NCBI RefSeq assembly: GCF_038007305.1 | Contig: NZ_JBBOWV010000001.1 | Span: 3,152,501 to 3,216,500 of the forward strand | Origin: Solibacillus sp. FSL W7-1436 | Lineage (GTDB): Bacteria > Bacillota > Bacilli > Bacillales_A > Planococcaceae | Reading direction: 5' to 3' | Length of the DNA stretch: 64,000 nt | Part shown: piece by piece, positions 1-8,517 of the stretch | Position numbering within the stretch: position 1 is the stretch's first letter | Layout: the number at the start of each line of letters is the position of its first letter | Notes under the pieces: model-generated | The model's database searches: none | What the model saw: the letters and a program-made list of their open reading frames with translations, nothing else | Told to the model about the DNA's origin: nothing | Translations under genes and position numbers: made by a program

Positions 1-463
1 CTGGAAATGACATGACTAATGCATGTATATCCAGAATTTCACCATCATGAACTGCCTCCATGATACCGAAATCTACCTGCGCTTCTCCTTCTGGATGTTC
101 TAAACGTTCATATCCTTTATCTACCTCATCTTCTTGTGAGGCTTTCCATTCTTGTATAAAATTACACACCGTTCTGTAAGAACCTTTGAATCCTTTTTTT
201 ACTAAGTCCTCAAATATTTTTTTGTTTTTACGTCGTAACTTTTTCTTCAGCTTTAAATCTTCTTCTAACCAGTCAATTACAATTTCTCCCCATTCTTCAT
301 CGTACATCATGCCTTTTTTAAAATGGGTTTTCTCTTGAGGGAGCTGATTCCCATCGCCGTATTTCTTGGCAGTACGCCAATTGACTTGCATTGTTTTTGC
401 GATTTCAGTAATCGATAATCCTTTTTCATTTCGTAATGTTTTGATACAATTAACTTCAGACAT
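1..463 (-). CDS. istA: IS21-family transposase IstA, partial
   Basis: The reverse strand reads from an ATG at 463 without a stop to the left edge, so the C-terminal part lies outside the window. The N-terminus has a helix-turn-helix (SITEIAKTMQVNWRTAKKY) like the DNA-binding domain of IstA proteins, and the last residues seen (QVDFG) match the start of the DDE catalytic core. In this family IstA works with the ATPase IstB to cut and join element ends. An in-frame ATG also exists at 472; the 463 start has the AAGGATG sequence at better spacing. It is clearly different from the IstA at 1133-2686, so it is a separate element. Confidence 0.8.
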   Translation of the reverse strand, partial: MSEVNCIKTLRNEKGLSITEIAKTMQVNWRTAKKYGDGNQLPQEKTHFKKGMMYDEEWGEIVIDWLEEDLKLKKKLRRKNKKIFEDLVKKGFKGSYRTVCNFIQEWKASQEDEVDKGYERLEHPEGEAQVDFGIMEAVHDGEILDIHALVMSFP

Positions 464-544
464 TGCTAGCATCCTTTCTTTCCTCCCTGTTTCGGCTTCG
501 ACACCTAATACAGTAGAGGGACTTGGGGTGGCTGGCAAGTCTTT

Positions 545-613
545 TTTTATGCACAAAAATAGTGCAGGACTCTGTACAAATTCTTTGCACTAGTCTGCAC
601 TTTTATTTTGCAA
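545..613. repeat. Probable end region of the left IS21-family element
   Basis: Short GTGCA/TGCAC words recur (551, 562, 586, 597) between the upstream side of the left istA and the start of the disrupted recombinase reading frame. IS21 elements usually carry several short repeats at each end, so this stretch probably contains the element's terminus. The exact boundary cannot be set because the other end is outside the window. Confidence 0.4.
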
Positions 614-1132
614 TAAACAATAATGGAATTCAGAAAAGAATTTAGCCCTAAGCAAATAGAAGATTGGGCAGTATTTCTCCAAAATATAGATAAAAAAAGG
701 CTGCCTATATTAAATAAACTAAGTAAATTAAATAATCTACAAATTAAAGAATTAATAAATGGCATACTAAGTGGAAAAAGGCCTTCTCGTAATGAACACG
801 GTTCATGTTTGAGTTACCCTGATTGCGAGAAACCGCATCTACAGTCTTGCTATTCATGTGAATTCTTTATTCCAGAAGTATATACAATTATTCATATTAA
901 ACAAGAAATTGAAAATTTAATGACATCGATTGAGTCAACGAGGTATACAACTATTATTGAGAGGGATTCTTACTTTCTAAAAATATATTTATTACTTCTA
1001 AATGAAGCTATTTCTGTCTATGGAGAGAAATATTGTATTTGTTAAGCTAAAACTGAGCCACAAACGCAATTGAAATGTGAGCCACTTTATATCAAAATAA
1101 TCCTAACTGTTAAAAGTTAGGAGGATATAGAG

Positions 1133-2686
1133 GTGATCAGTTTGGAGAAAAAGCAATTGGTATTGATTGAGTACTACCAGCACAATACAAGTCAGCGTCA
1201 AATTGCAGAGAAGCTTAATATGTCACGAAATACTGTTAAGAAATATATCGAACAAGACTTAGCGGCAAGACAACAAGATACAAGGAATTTACCGATTACA
1301 GATAATTACGTTACGCCTCCGGCATATAAAAAGCGTAAGGGAAAAAAGAGAGCTTTAACAAATACGGTGATGAAGCGTATTCGCGAGATGATGAAACAGA
1401 ATGAAAATAAGCGTGAAGTAAATATGCATAAGCAGCAATTAAAGATTATTGATATACATGACAAACTTTTAGATGAAGGTTTTAAAATCGGCTATACAAC
1501 AGTTCGCAATTTCGTGAATCGTGAGGAAAAGAAGCAAAAGGAAGTATTCATCCGACAAGAGCCTAAAGTTGGTCGTGAAATTGAGTTTGATTGGGGAGAA
1601 GTAAAGTTATTTATCGATGGAAAACTAAGAAGTTTTTCAATGGCAGTATTTACTTTAGCCTATAGTAACGATCGCTTTGCGCGACTCTACGAATCAGAAA
1701 CAATGGTTTGTGTACAGGATGCACACGTAAAATGTATCGAAGCTTTAGGCTTTGTGCCACACGTTTTTACATACGACAATATGCGTACAGTTGTCAAAAA
1801 CTTTATCGGTTATGACCGCTTTATTACCGACGGTATGAAAAGTTTATCCTTGCATTATCATTTTCAAATACGACTTTGTCAGCCTCGTAAAGGCAATGAG
1901 AAAGGCCATGTGGAGCGAAGCGTGGAATACATACGTCGTAAAGCATTTGCGCATCGAGATACGTTTGTTTCTTTAGAAGAGGCACAGGAGTATTTAGTTT
2001 CTATTATCAAAAAATTAAATGGTCGCGTTCATTATTTGAAAGAGAAAACACATCATGAATTGATGTTGGAAGAAAAAGCTGAACGAGCTGGCAGTTTAAC
2101 AGTGGCACCGTTCGACCCTGCAGAATTAGTGGAACTACGTGTGGATAAATATAGTACGGTTACCTACCGTTACAATCGCTACTCTGTACCAGAGGGGCAT
2201 GTAGGAGAATACATTAAGTTAAAAGCTCGTGCAGAGGAAGTGCTTCTATTTAGCGAAGGTGAATGCATCACGAAGCATAAACGAAGCTGGCAAGTTCATG
2301 CCTGGGTGATGAATATCTACCACTATTTAAACACCTTGGAAAAGAAAAAAGGTGCCTTAGCCCAAAGTGAATGTTTGAGCCAAGCACCAAAAGATATAAA
2401 AAATATCTACCACCGCTATTATATCGGAAATGAAAAAGATTTTCTAGAACTACTTGTTTATGTCAAAGAACGAGATTGCCTAACAAGAGTACTAGAAGTC
2501 ATTACTGAACTAGAAAAGAACCCTTTGGTTCATCTAACAACAGAAAAAATCATTTTCTTAGCAGAACAGTCAGCTGAAGTACGTACTGTTCTAACTGGCC
2601 AAGATGATGTCACCAGTCAATCTTTAGATAATCTATCTTCATTAGCAGCATTATTTCATTCTAAAGGAACAGGAGTGATTCATTAA
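1133..2686 (+). CDS. istA: IS21-family transposase IstA
   Basis: 517 residues. The N-terminus has a helix-turn-helix (SQRQIAEKLNMSRNTVKKY, about residues 18-36). A DDE integrase core starts near residue 143 (EIEFDWGEVKLFIDG), with the second Asp in TYDNMRT and the Glu near GNEKGHVER. The GTG start at 1133 is preferred because AGGAGG lies 8 bases upstream. The stop overlaps the istB start (TAATG), so the two are translationally coupled. Length and layout are those of an intact IS21 transposase, which joins element ends to target DNA with IstB as partner. Confidence 0.93.
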   Translation: MISLEKKQLVLIEYYQHNTSQRQIAEKLNMSRNTVKKYIEQDLAARQQDTRNLPITDNYVTPPAYKKRKGKKRALTNTVMKRIREMMKQNENKREVNMHKQQLKIIDIHDKLLDEGFKIGYTTVRNFVNREEKKQKEVFIRQEPKVGREIEFDWGEVKLFIDGKLRSFSMAVFTLAYSNDRFARLYESETMVCVQDAHVKCIEALGFVPHVFTYDNMRTVVKNFIGYDRFITDGMKSLSLHYHFQIRLCQPRKGNEKGHVERSVEYIRRKAFAHRDTFVSLEEAQEYLVSIIKKLNGRVHYLKEKTHHELMLEEKAERAGSLTVAPFDPAELVELRVDKYSTVTYRYNRYSVPEGHVGEYIKLKARAEEVLLFSEGECITKHKRSWQVHAWVMNIYHYLNTLEKKKGALAQSECLSQAPKDIKNIYHRYYIGNEKDFLELLVYVKERDCLTRVLEVITELEKNPLVHLTTEKIIFLAEQSAEVRTVLTGQDDVTSQSLDNLSSLAALFHSKGTGVIH

Positions 2687-3438
2687 TGGACAAGCAAAAA
2701 GAAATGATTGAAATGTGTAAAGAATTACGTTTACCAAGTATTCGTTCTTTACTTGAACAAGAAGCATTATTTGAACAACATACAACCCCGGCTGACTTTC
2801 TCTATTTCGCTTTAAAACAGGAAATGGAGGACCGTTACGTACGAGCAAAAGCTAATCGAATTCGATTAGCCAACTTCCCAGAGAAAAAGCTATTAGAGGA
2901 ATTAGATGTAGAGGCACTGCCGCAAAATGCGGCGGTTCGCCTTCCTCATTTGAAGGAACTAAAGTTTATACAGGAGAAGCAAAATGTATTATTAATTGGC
3001 TCACCTGGTACCGGTAAAACCCATCTTGCGATTGGATTAGGCATTGAAGCCTGTTTAGCGGGCTATAAAGTGTATTTCACAAGTGTAGCATCACTTGTGA
3101 ATCAATTAAAGGAAAGCCGTTCTGCGAGAACATTGCGCTCCTTTGAACTAAAATTTGAGAAGTATGATTTAGTCATCATCGATGAACTCGGGTACATTTC
3201 ATTCGATAAAGAAGGAGCAGAACTTCTGTTCACGCACTTATCGTTACGTGCCGGTCGAGCAGCGACAATTATAACAAGTAATCTAACGTTTGAACGCTGG
3301 GAAGAAGTATTCCACGATCCAGTATTAACATCAGCTTTAACCGATCGACTCACGCATCGAGCGCACATCATCAACATGATTGGTGGCTCCTATCGAATTT
3401 TAGAAACGAAAGAATGGATCGAACAGAGCAATTTTTAG
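2686..3438 (+). CDS. istB: IS21-family helper ATPase IstB
   Basis: 250 residues, the usual IstB length. The Walker A motif GSPGTGKT is near residue 104 and the Walker B VIIDELGY near residue 162. IstB is a AAA+ ATPase of the DnaC/DnaI group that chooses and remodels target DNA for IstA. Its ATG overlaps the istA stop. No damage is visible, so the element may still be active. Confidence 0.93.
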   Translation: MDKQKEMIEMCKELRLPSIRSLLEQEALFEQHTTPADFLYFALKQEMEDRYVRAKANRIRLANFPEKKLLEELDVEALPQNAAVRLPHLKELKFIQEKQNVLLIGSPGTGKTHLAIGLGIEACLAGYKVYFTSVASLVNQLKESRSARTLRSFELKFEKYDLVIIDELGYISFDKEGAELLFTHLSLRAGRAATIITSNLTFERWEEVFHDPVLTSALTDRLTHRAHIINMIGGSYRILETKEWIEQSNF

Positions 3439-3585
3439 TGGCTCATATTTTAATTAACAATTGGCTCATATTTAACTTGCGAAATACAAAATATATAGAA
3501 ACTTTTATTGACCTAGTTGGCATTAGAAAACGAATCTTACAGTTGAGTCCATTACTAATGTAAACCAAAGGGGATGGCATATAAT

Positions 3586-5221
3586 ATGGAAGTGAAAATC
3601 GACATTGGTAAACTTTCTGAGAATATTACATTAAAATCAATTGAAAACGTAACACATACACAAATTCCAGAAGAGGAATTGAGGAAATACTTTTCTTTTT
3701 TGAAAGAAAACTCTTTAATTAATGCTGATAATTTTGATGAATCAGTGTGGTTAATATATAACGAAAATAAAGACAGAGAAATTATATTTAAATTTGATTT
3801 AGAGATGTATCAAGAATTAAATAAAGCTCTAAAAGGTTATATACTTCTAAAAAGAATGACAGGAACAGCTATCAATACTTGCCATAAAATACTAATGACA
3901 TTAAAAAGAGTTATCTTAAAAACGAGTAAATTTGAAGATTTAAAGGAACTAGAAATCTTTTTAATGTCGCAAACCTCAATTGTCGGATTTGAAACGGCTG
4001 GGATAATTAGATTATTTTTAACTTTTTATGAACATCCATTGAGTTCGGAGATTATCGATATTTGTAACTCTATAAAAACCCCAGAGAAAAAAAACCGAGA
4101 ACTACCGTATTTTCCTGATGTAATTGCCTTCGATGAAATTATAGAGGAATTCTTTAGTTCTTACAATTCAGAGGAATATTTTCGGTTTTATCCCATTTTA
4201 ATTTGGTGGAAACTAACAAATGTATTACCAATGAGAGTTATTGAAGTTCTTAAACTTAAAAAAAAAATGTATAGATAAAAAAAATGATGGAACCTTTTGG
4301 ATTACCATTCCCAGAGAGAAGAAAAAAGCAAACTCTCCTTTTAAACTAGATATTACTGATACAGTTCAAATTGATAAAGAAACATTCGAAATCATTTCAT
4401 GCTACATTCAATTTATAGATGACAATAAAATTGAAACAGAATACTTATTTCCCTATAATCTGTATGTTAAATTTTTACCAAAACCAAAAGGGAGCTCTGG
4501 TCAAAGAAAAGGAAAAAAGAATAGATTGATCGATAAATATTTACAACGAATATTGGACGACTTTTATACCCAAGTTATTCAAAATGAATCATTAGAAAAA
4601 ATTAATTTAGGAGACACCAGACACTTTTCAATTATGAATATGTTTTTGCAAGGATTCAATATGTTATCAATTGCTAGAATGGCTGGTCACGATAATTTGG
4701 AAATGCAATTCAACTATTATTCTCATATAGACCATTATGTACAATCACAGGTTTATTTACTTGCACAAAAGAAACTTGAATTAAATATTGAAAATAACAT
4801 AGGTAAAACCATAAACAATACTTCAAGATATTTATACGATAAGGGATTAATTTATGAAGATATCGAGCTCGAAAAACTTAGAAAAGTAGATTTCGGATAC
4901 TGTAGTAATCTTGATTTCCCGAATGATTGTGTTGGTGAATGTAAAGTATGTCAACCTTTTTATATATTTAAACCAGCTTTAAATGACTTAGAAGAAGGAT
5001 TAAAGTGGTTAACCGATTATTCGCTGTCTATACAAAGAAATATACAGGAAGTAACTGAAATGATGTTTTCACTTAGCAAAAATATGTTTTATGATCTTCA
5101 GAACCATAAGTATCAAGAATCTGGGCAAACTAAATTAAATTCTGCTTCCTCTCAACTAACAAGATTAATGGACCAGAGATCTACTGTTGAAGCATGGATT
5201 AGGAGATATAAAGATGAGTGA
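3586..5221 (+). pseudogene. Tn554-like tyrosine recombinase, frameshifted at a poly-A run
   Basis: The first part reads 3586-4278 and the rest continues in another frame from about 4268 to 5221. The join is a run of ten A at 4258-4267; nine A would give one open frame. The first catalytic Arg is in LPMRVIEVLKLK before the run. The second part holds the box II Arg/His (GDTRHFS), the GH of ARMAGHD and the nucleophile Tyr in FNYYSHID, then a C-terminal Cys cluster (C-x9-C-x3-C-x2-C). The ATG at 3586 is preferred to 3574 because the AAAGGGG ribosome site ends right at 3573. Run-length slippage on A10 could still allow full-length protein; a true mutation or an assembly error are the alternatives. 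Confidence 0.7.
4258..4267 (+). other. A10 homopolymer at recombinase frame break
   Basis: Ten consecutive A residues mark the exact place where the two halves of the tyrosine recombinase change frame. A-runs of this length are known slippage sites in transposase genes, so this is a candidate for slippage as well as for an inactivating insertion. Confidence 0.6.
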
Positions 5222-5291
5222 AACTAAAGAGCCTGGGCGCCCTAAAAAAATTAGTGATGAAAAATTAAAAGAAATCGCACTTGAGTTAATT

Positions 5292-6823
5292 TCATAATTC
5301 CAATCCCTTCGGTATCAAGGGGTCCAACTAAATAAAAATGAGGCACCTCCCCAAATTCGGTATAATGGTAGCGACTAAACAACCTAAACCCGAAAGGAAT
5401 GATGCCTCATGACTATTGTAAAACAAATTAGCCTGTTTGACATCCAGGAATTATTCGAAATGGAAAGTTCGCATCGATTTGATGCAATTTTCTCCACTTT
5501 CGATGTACAACCGATCTTTCAGCTCTTTTCTAAAAAGACATTTCGTGGCGCTCCACGCGAATGTAACTACGGTGCGATGATTCAATCACTCATGGTTCGA
5601 ATCGTCGAACGTATTCCAACAATAAAGGACTTAGTCAAACGTTTAGTCAACGATCCTTTATTTCGCTTAGATTGTGGCTTTCTCGTTTCAGATTCTGTTC
5701 CATCTGAAGCTTCTTATTCACGTATGATTCACGTGATTAGTCAATCAGATATCATGGATTCTATGCAGGATCAATTAGTTTTAATGGCCTTTACCGAAGG
5801 CTTTTTAGATGACCTAAACATTGCCCATGATGCCACACATTTTGAAGCCCGTGATGCATCCAAGTCTTCTCAGAAAAAAGAAACAGCGCCGAAAAAACGT
5901 GGGCGTAAATCAAAAGAAGAGCGTGCTGCCTGGCTCGCTGAACAAGCCGAAATCGAAGCCAACTTAACGACTTATGAAAAGAAACTGGCTGCACAGCTAA
6001 CGATTCCAACGAATACACTTTGGCAAGACATCCCTCTTGAGCCGAACTGGGGAATCAAGAAAAATAGCGACGGTAAAAATACGTTCTGGTATGGCTTTAA
6101 AGGTCATTTAGCCGTGTCCACGAAAAGCCAATATATCGTCGCTTCTCTGATGTCCTCAGGAAATCTGAGCGATAGTAAAGCAGCGATTCCATTGCTTAAA
6201 AAGGTGAATGACCTCATGCCCAACCGTTTTACGACAGCGATTTTCGATGCGGGCTACGACTATGAACCGATTTATCGTCAGGCACTCAACCAAACGATGC
6301 GTGTTGTCATTCCCTATAATGTACGCCGAGAAGGTGAAATGGTCGGATTTGATGCACATTTCCGTCCAACTTGTGTACGTGAACATAGCTACTGTTATGA
6401 TAGTTTCGATGAGAAGTACAAGGCATTGAAATTTACACGCCCGAAGGAATGTGCAACCTGTCCATTACGTGATGATTCGCTCTGTCAAAAGGTGTTTAAA
6501 ATCAAGTGTGAAACCGATATTCGAAAATATACGAATCCAGCACGTGGCTCAGATTTATGGAAAAAGCTTTATAAAGAACGCACGGCAGTAGAACGTGTAA
6601 ATGCGTATTTAAAACAATACTTTCAGTTAAACAACGTCCGTCACAAAACAGGGAGAAAGGCAAAGTTCCATTTCAATCTCGTGACGTTTATTTATAATGC
6701 CTGCAAGTTAGCAGTCGATCGTATCAACGCGCAATTAAATAAATTACAAGTAGCTGCTTAATTTTAAAAAACGGTAGTTTTCACAATGGAGCAGTCTAAG
6801 CTCTAAAAAAAATCGATTTATGA
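5292..6823 (+). mobile_element. IS1182-family insertion sequence
   Basis: A 1532-bp element. Its outermost bases are short inverted repeats (TCATAATTC on the left, TCATAAATC reading inward from the right), and AATT is duplicated directly outside (5288-5291 and 6824-6827). The boundaries are supported by exact restoration of the tnpC frame when the element is removed. The terminal repeats are weak, so the limits rest mostly on this reconstruction. Confidence 0.75.
5409..6761 (+). CDS. IS1182-family transposase
   Basis: 450 residues, the usual length. The N-terminal region (FRGAPRECNYGAMIQSLMVRIVERIPTIKDLVKRL in outline) and the DDE core are those of IS1182 transposases: first Asp in NIAHDATHFEA, second Asp in TAIFDAGYDYE, Glu in KERTAVERVNAYLK. 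A Cys-rich insertion (CATCPLRDDSLC) is present as in relatives. The reading frame is whole, so the enzyme may be active. A ribosome site (GAAAGGAATG) precedes the ATG. Confidence 0.92.
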   Translation: MTIVKQISLFDIQELFEMESSHRFDAIFSTFDVQPIFQLFSKKTFRGAPRECNYGAMIQSLMVRIVERIPTIKDLVKRLVNDPLFRLDCGFLVSDSVPSEASYSRMIHVISQSDIMDSMQDQLVLMAFTEGFLDDLNIAHDATHFEARDASKSSQKKETAPKKRGRKSKEERAAWLAEQAEIEANLTTYEKKLAAQLTIPTNTLWQDIPLEPNWGIKKNSDGKNTFWYGFKGHLAVSTKSQYIVASLMSSGNLSDSKAAIPLLKKVNDLMPNRFTTAIFDAGYDYEPIYRQALNQTMRVVIPYNVRREGEMVGFDAHFRPTCVREHSYCYDSFDEKYKALKFTRPKECATCPLRDDSLCQKVFKIKCETDIRKYTNPARGSDLWKKLYKERTAVERVNAYLKQYFQLNNVRHKTGRKAKFHFNLVTFIYNACKLAVDRINAQLNKLQVAA

Positions 6824-7433
6824 AATTGATTCACTTAGCATTAAACATAAAAATGGGAGGAAAAAAATTACTTTTCAATTTCTTCAAAATGAAACGGGTA
6901 TTGGAAGACAAACGTGGAAACGCAGAATTGAGGACTATATTAATGAACTAAATAAGCCAATTATTCTACCTACTAACGCTACATTGGAAGGTGTTTACTT
7001 TCCAAATATTGAAGATATTTTTGAACGACATAATAACAACAAAACAAAAATTATCGACGAATTTTACCATTTTGAAGAAATGTTTCGGCAAACTTTTCAA
7101 GAATTAACTTCATTAAAAGAAAAAATGGTTCATTTGGAACAATTACCATATATAGTTGAAAAACAGAAAGAAGAAGTGAAATTAGCTAAACAAAAGGCCA
7201 CCCATTATGAGAATTTATACAAATCTTTAATCCTTACTAGTAGCTTTTCACATCTTCGTGACTTTAAAAACATTCAAGGAGATTTATTACAATTCAATAG
7301 TGGAAAAGCGGATCATATGACAGTAGAAGAAAATAAATTTAATAAGATTTTTTCTTCTGTAAACCAAATAGCTGATGAAGATTCCATTCAAAATCTAACT
7401 ACTATGTTTCCGGATTTATTTAAAAAGGATTAA

Positions 7434-8433
7434 ATTTAGATTCGATAAAGGACAATACCTGGTTGAGAACCTTTTATGGATTACAATTAAAATTATTGAA
7501 TATGTTTATATACTTCCAAAAGAATTAAATTAAATCTTTAACAAATAACCGTAGATGAAATCAAGACGAAGTTAAAGAAGTATTAAGTTTATTTAGTTCT
7601 TAAACCCATAAAAGAATCCGTTTGATTAATCTTTTTTTAAATGGATTCTTTTTTATCACCAATTTAAAGTACTACTTCTATTTAAATTAAATTTACATAT
7701 GCCTGTCTCAGGAAGATATTGCTTTACTTTAAGAGCCGCTTCAATATCACCCGTTAAGTAATTGAAAATGAACGAACTTGCTCATAACCAGTCGCCGTAA
7801 AAAAGATTGACGCACGTCTATAGCTTTTCATTACGACAATATAAAAGCTTGATTCGATGCTTCTGCACTTTCTACAGTAGTATCAATTGATAGAATTAAT
7901 CACAATATGGCAGTTACTACGTTCTTTTAAGGTCCTGACAATAGTAGTTTTTACTCGAATATACTTCAATGATGATTATTCTCCGTTATATCCATTTACA
8001 TCAGCCCATTTTTTATTAGGGAACACGACCTCTCTTGTTACAATGAAGCTTTAAATATTAAGCTATTTCATTTCAATTATCTGCATCTCCTTATGACGAA
8101 GGATTTCACTCTCAGATATTAGATGACTTTAAATTCTTCCAAATGACACAATTGAATCTCGTTTATATGCTTCTAGTCCAGCCTAAAACTTGGCTTTCAC
8201 TTCAGAGTTTGGTTTTAAGTTATTCATTTTATCTTCAAGTCGATTCGTTTTTTTACCATGAATTATTTTAAATTTTTGAATTAACTAAATATACATATAT
8301 ACTAATAGTGATAAATGAGATTAAGGAAATACTTTAATTATAGCCCTAATGAAAAAGGAAGCAGCTAAGAATATTACATAAGATGAGATAGGACAAGCTT
8401 TAACGAGTACTAGAATGGATATAATAAAAACGG
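7434..8433. other. Gene-free, decayed region
   Basis: No intact gene is seen over 1 kb. On the reverse strand, 7667-7900 keeps broken reading frames, including a readable tail of about 28 codons ending LPETGICKFNLN, which looks like the C-terminus of a lost protein that I do not recognise. The rest is AT-rich without long frames. A hairpin terminator lies at 7610-7656. Confidence 0.5.
7610..7656 (+). terminator. Rho-independent terminator after Tn554-like element
   Basis: Perfect 10-bp stem AAAAGAATCC / GGATTCTTTT with a T-rich loop and T-run, about 180 bases after the tnpC-like stop. Confidence 0.65.
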
Positions 8434-8462
8434 TTGACAATATACCTAGCGGGGTATATTAT
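8434..8462 (+). promoter_or_regulatory. CoA-disulfide reductase promoter with embedded CstR-type operator
   Basis: A -35 TTGACA (8434-8439) and a -10 TATTAT (8457-8462) are separated by exactly 17 bases. The spacer holds the palindrome TATACC-N6-GGTATA (8441-8458). The same arrangement, with closely related palindromes, occurs before both cstR genes in this window. A repressor bound here would block RNA polymerase. This places the reductase in the persulfide-sensing regulon. Confidence 0.8.
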
Positions 8463-8517
8463 GTGTGTAAGAAATAGGTGATTTGCAAATCTAAGAAGTG
8501 GCATAGGAGGGTTCACA

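Larger units (their letters stand above)
1034..3488 (+). mobile_element. Complete IS21-family insertion sequence
   Basis: The element is 2455 bp. Its ends are inverted: the left end begins TGTATTT...AAG.TAAA..TGAGCCA and the right end reads the same on the opposite strand. Internal repeats TGAGCCAC (left, twice) and GTGGCTCA/TTGGCTCA (right) are the multiple terminal repeats typical of IS21. A direct repeat AAATAT lies immediately outside both ends (1028-1033 and 3489-3494) and is the target duplication. It carries istA and istB. Confidence 0.9.
623..3563 (+). pseudogene. Tn554-type tyrosine recombinase C-terminus, split by IS21 element
   Basis: Only the C-terminal part of a recombinase-like protein remains. 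It reads 623-1033 and, after removal of the IS21 element at 1034-3488 and one copy of the target duplication, continues in the same frame at 3495-3563 to a TAA. The restored tail reads SVYGEKY-IETFIDLVG and ends LLM. A cysteine cluster (C-x5-C, C-x2-C, around residues 62-78) and a helical tail resemble the end of the intact-type recombinase that follows at 3586-5221. The N-terminal catalytic domain is missing, probably removed by the left IS21 element. The order of two recombinases and then a small tnpC-like gene matches Tn554-like elements. The family call rests on this order and the Cys cluster, so it is moderate. Confidence 0.55.
5214..7433 (+). pseudogene. tnpC-like gene split by IS1182 element
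   Basis: The gene starts at ATG 5214, overlapping the recombinase stop by 8 bases, and reads 26 codons (GRPKKISDEKLKEIALELI) to 5291. After the IS1182 element (5292-6823) and one copy of its AATT duplication it resumes in the same frame at 6828 and ends at 7433. The restored protein is about 227 residues: an N-terminal helix-turn-helix region (ITFQFLQNETGIGRQTWKRR) and a long coiled coil (about residues 80-150). Tn554 TnpC proteins are small DNA-binding accessory factors with this design. The 3' part could still be translated from an ATG at 6984. Confidence 0.7.

Noticed and set aside
551-605. CRISPR-like short repeats (GTGCA/TGCAC)
   Set aside because: The repeats are 5 bases, irregular and placed at the end of an IS21 element; no spacers.
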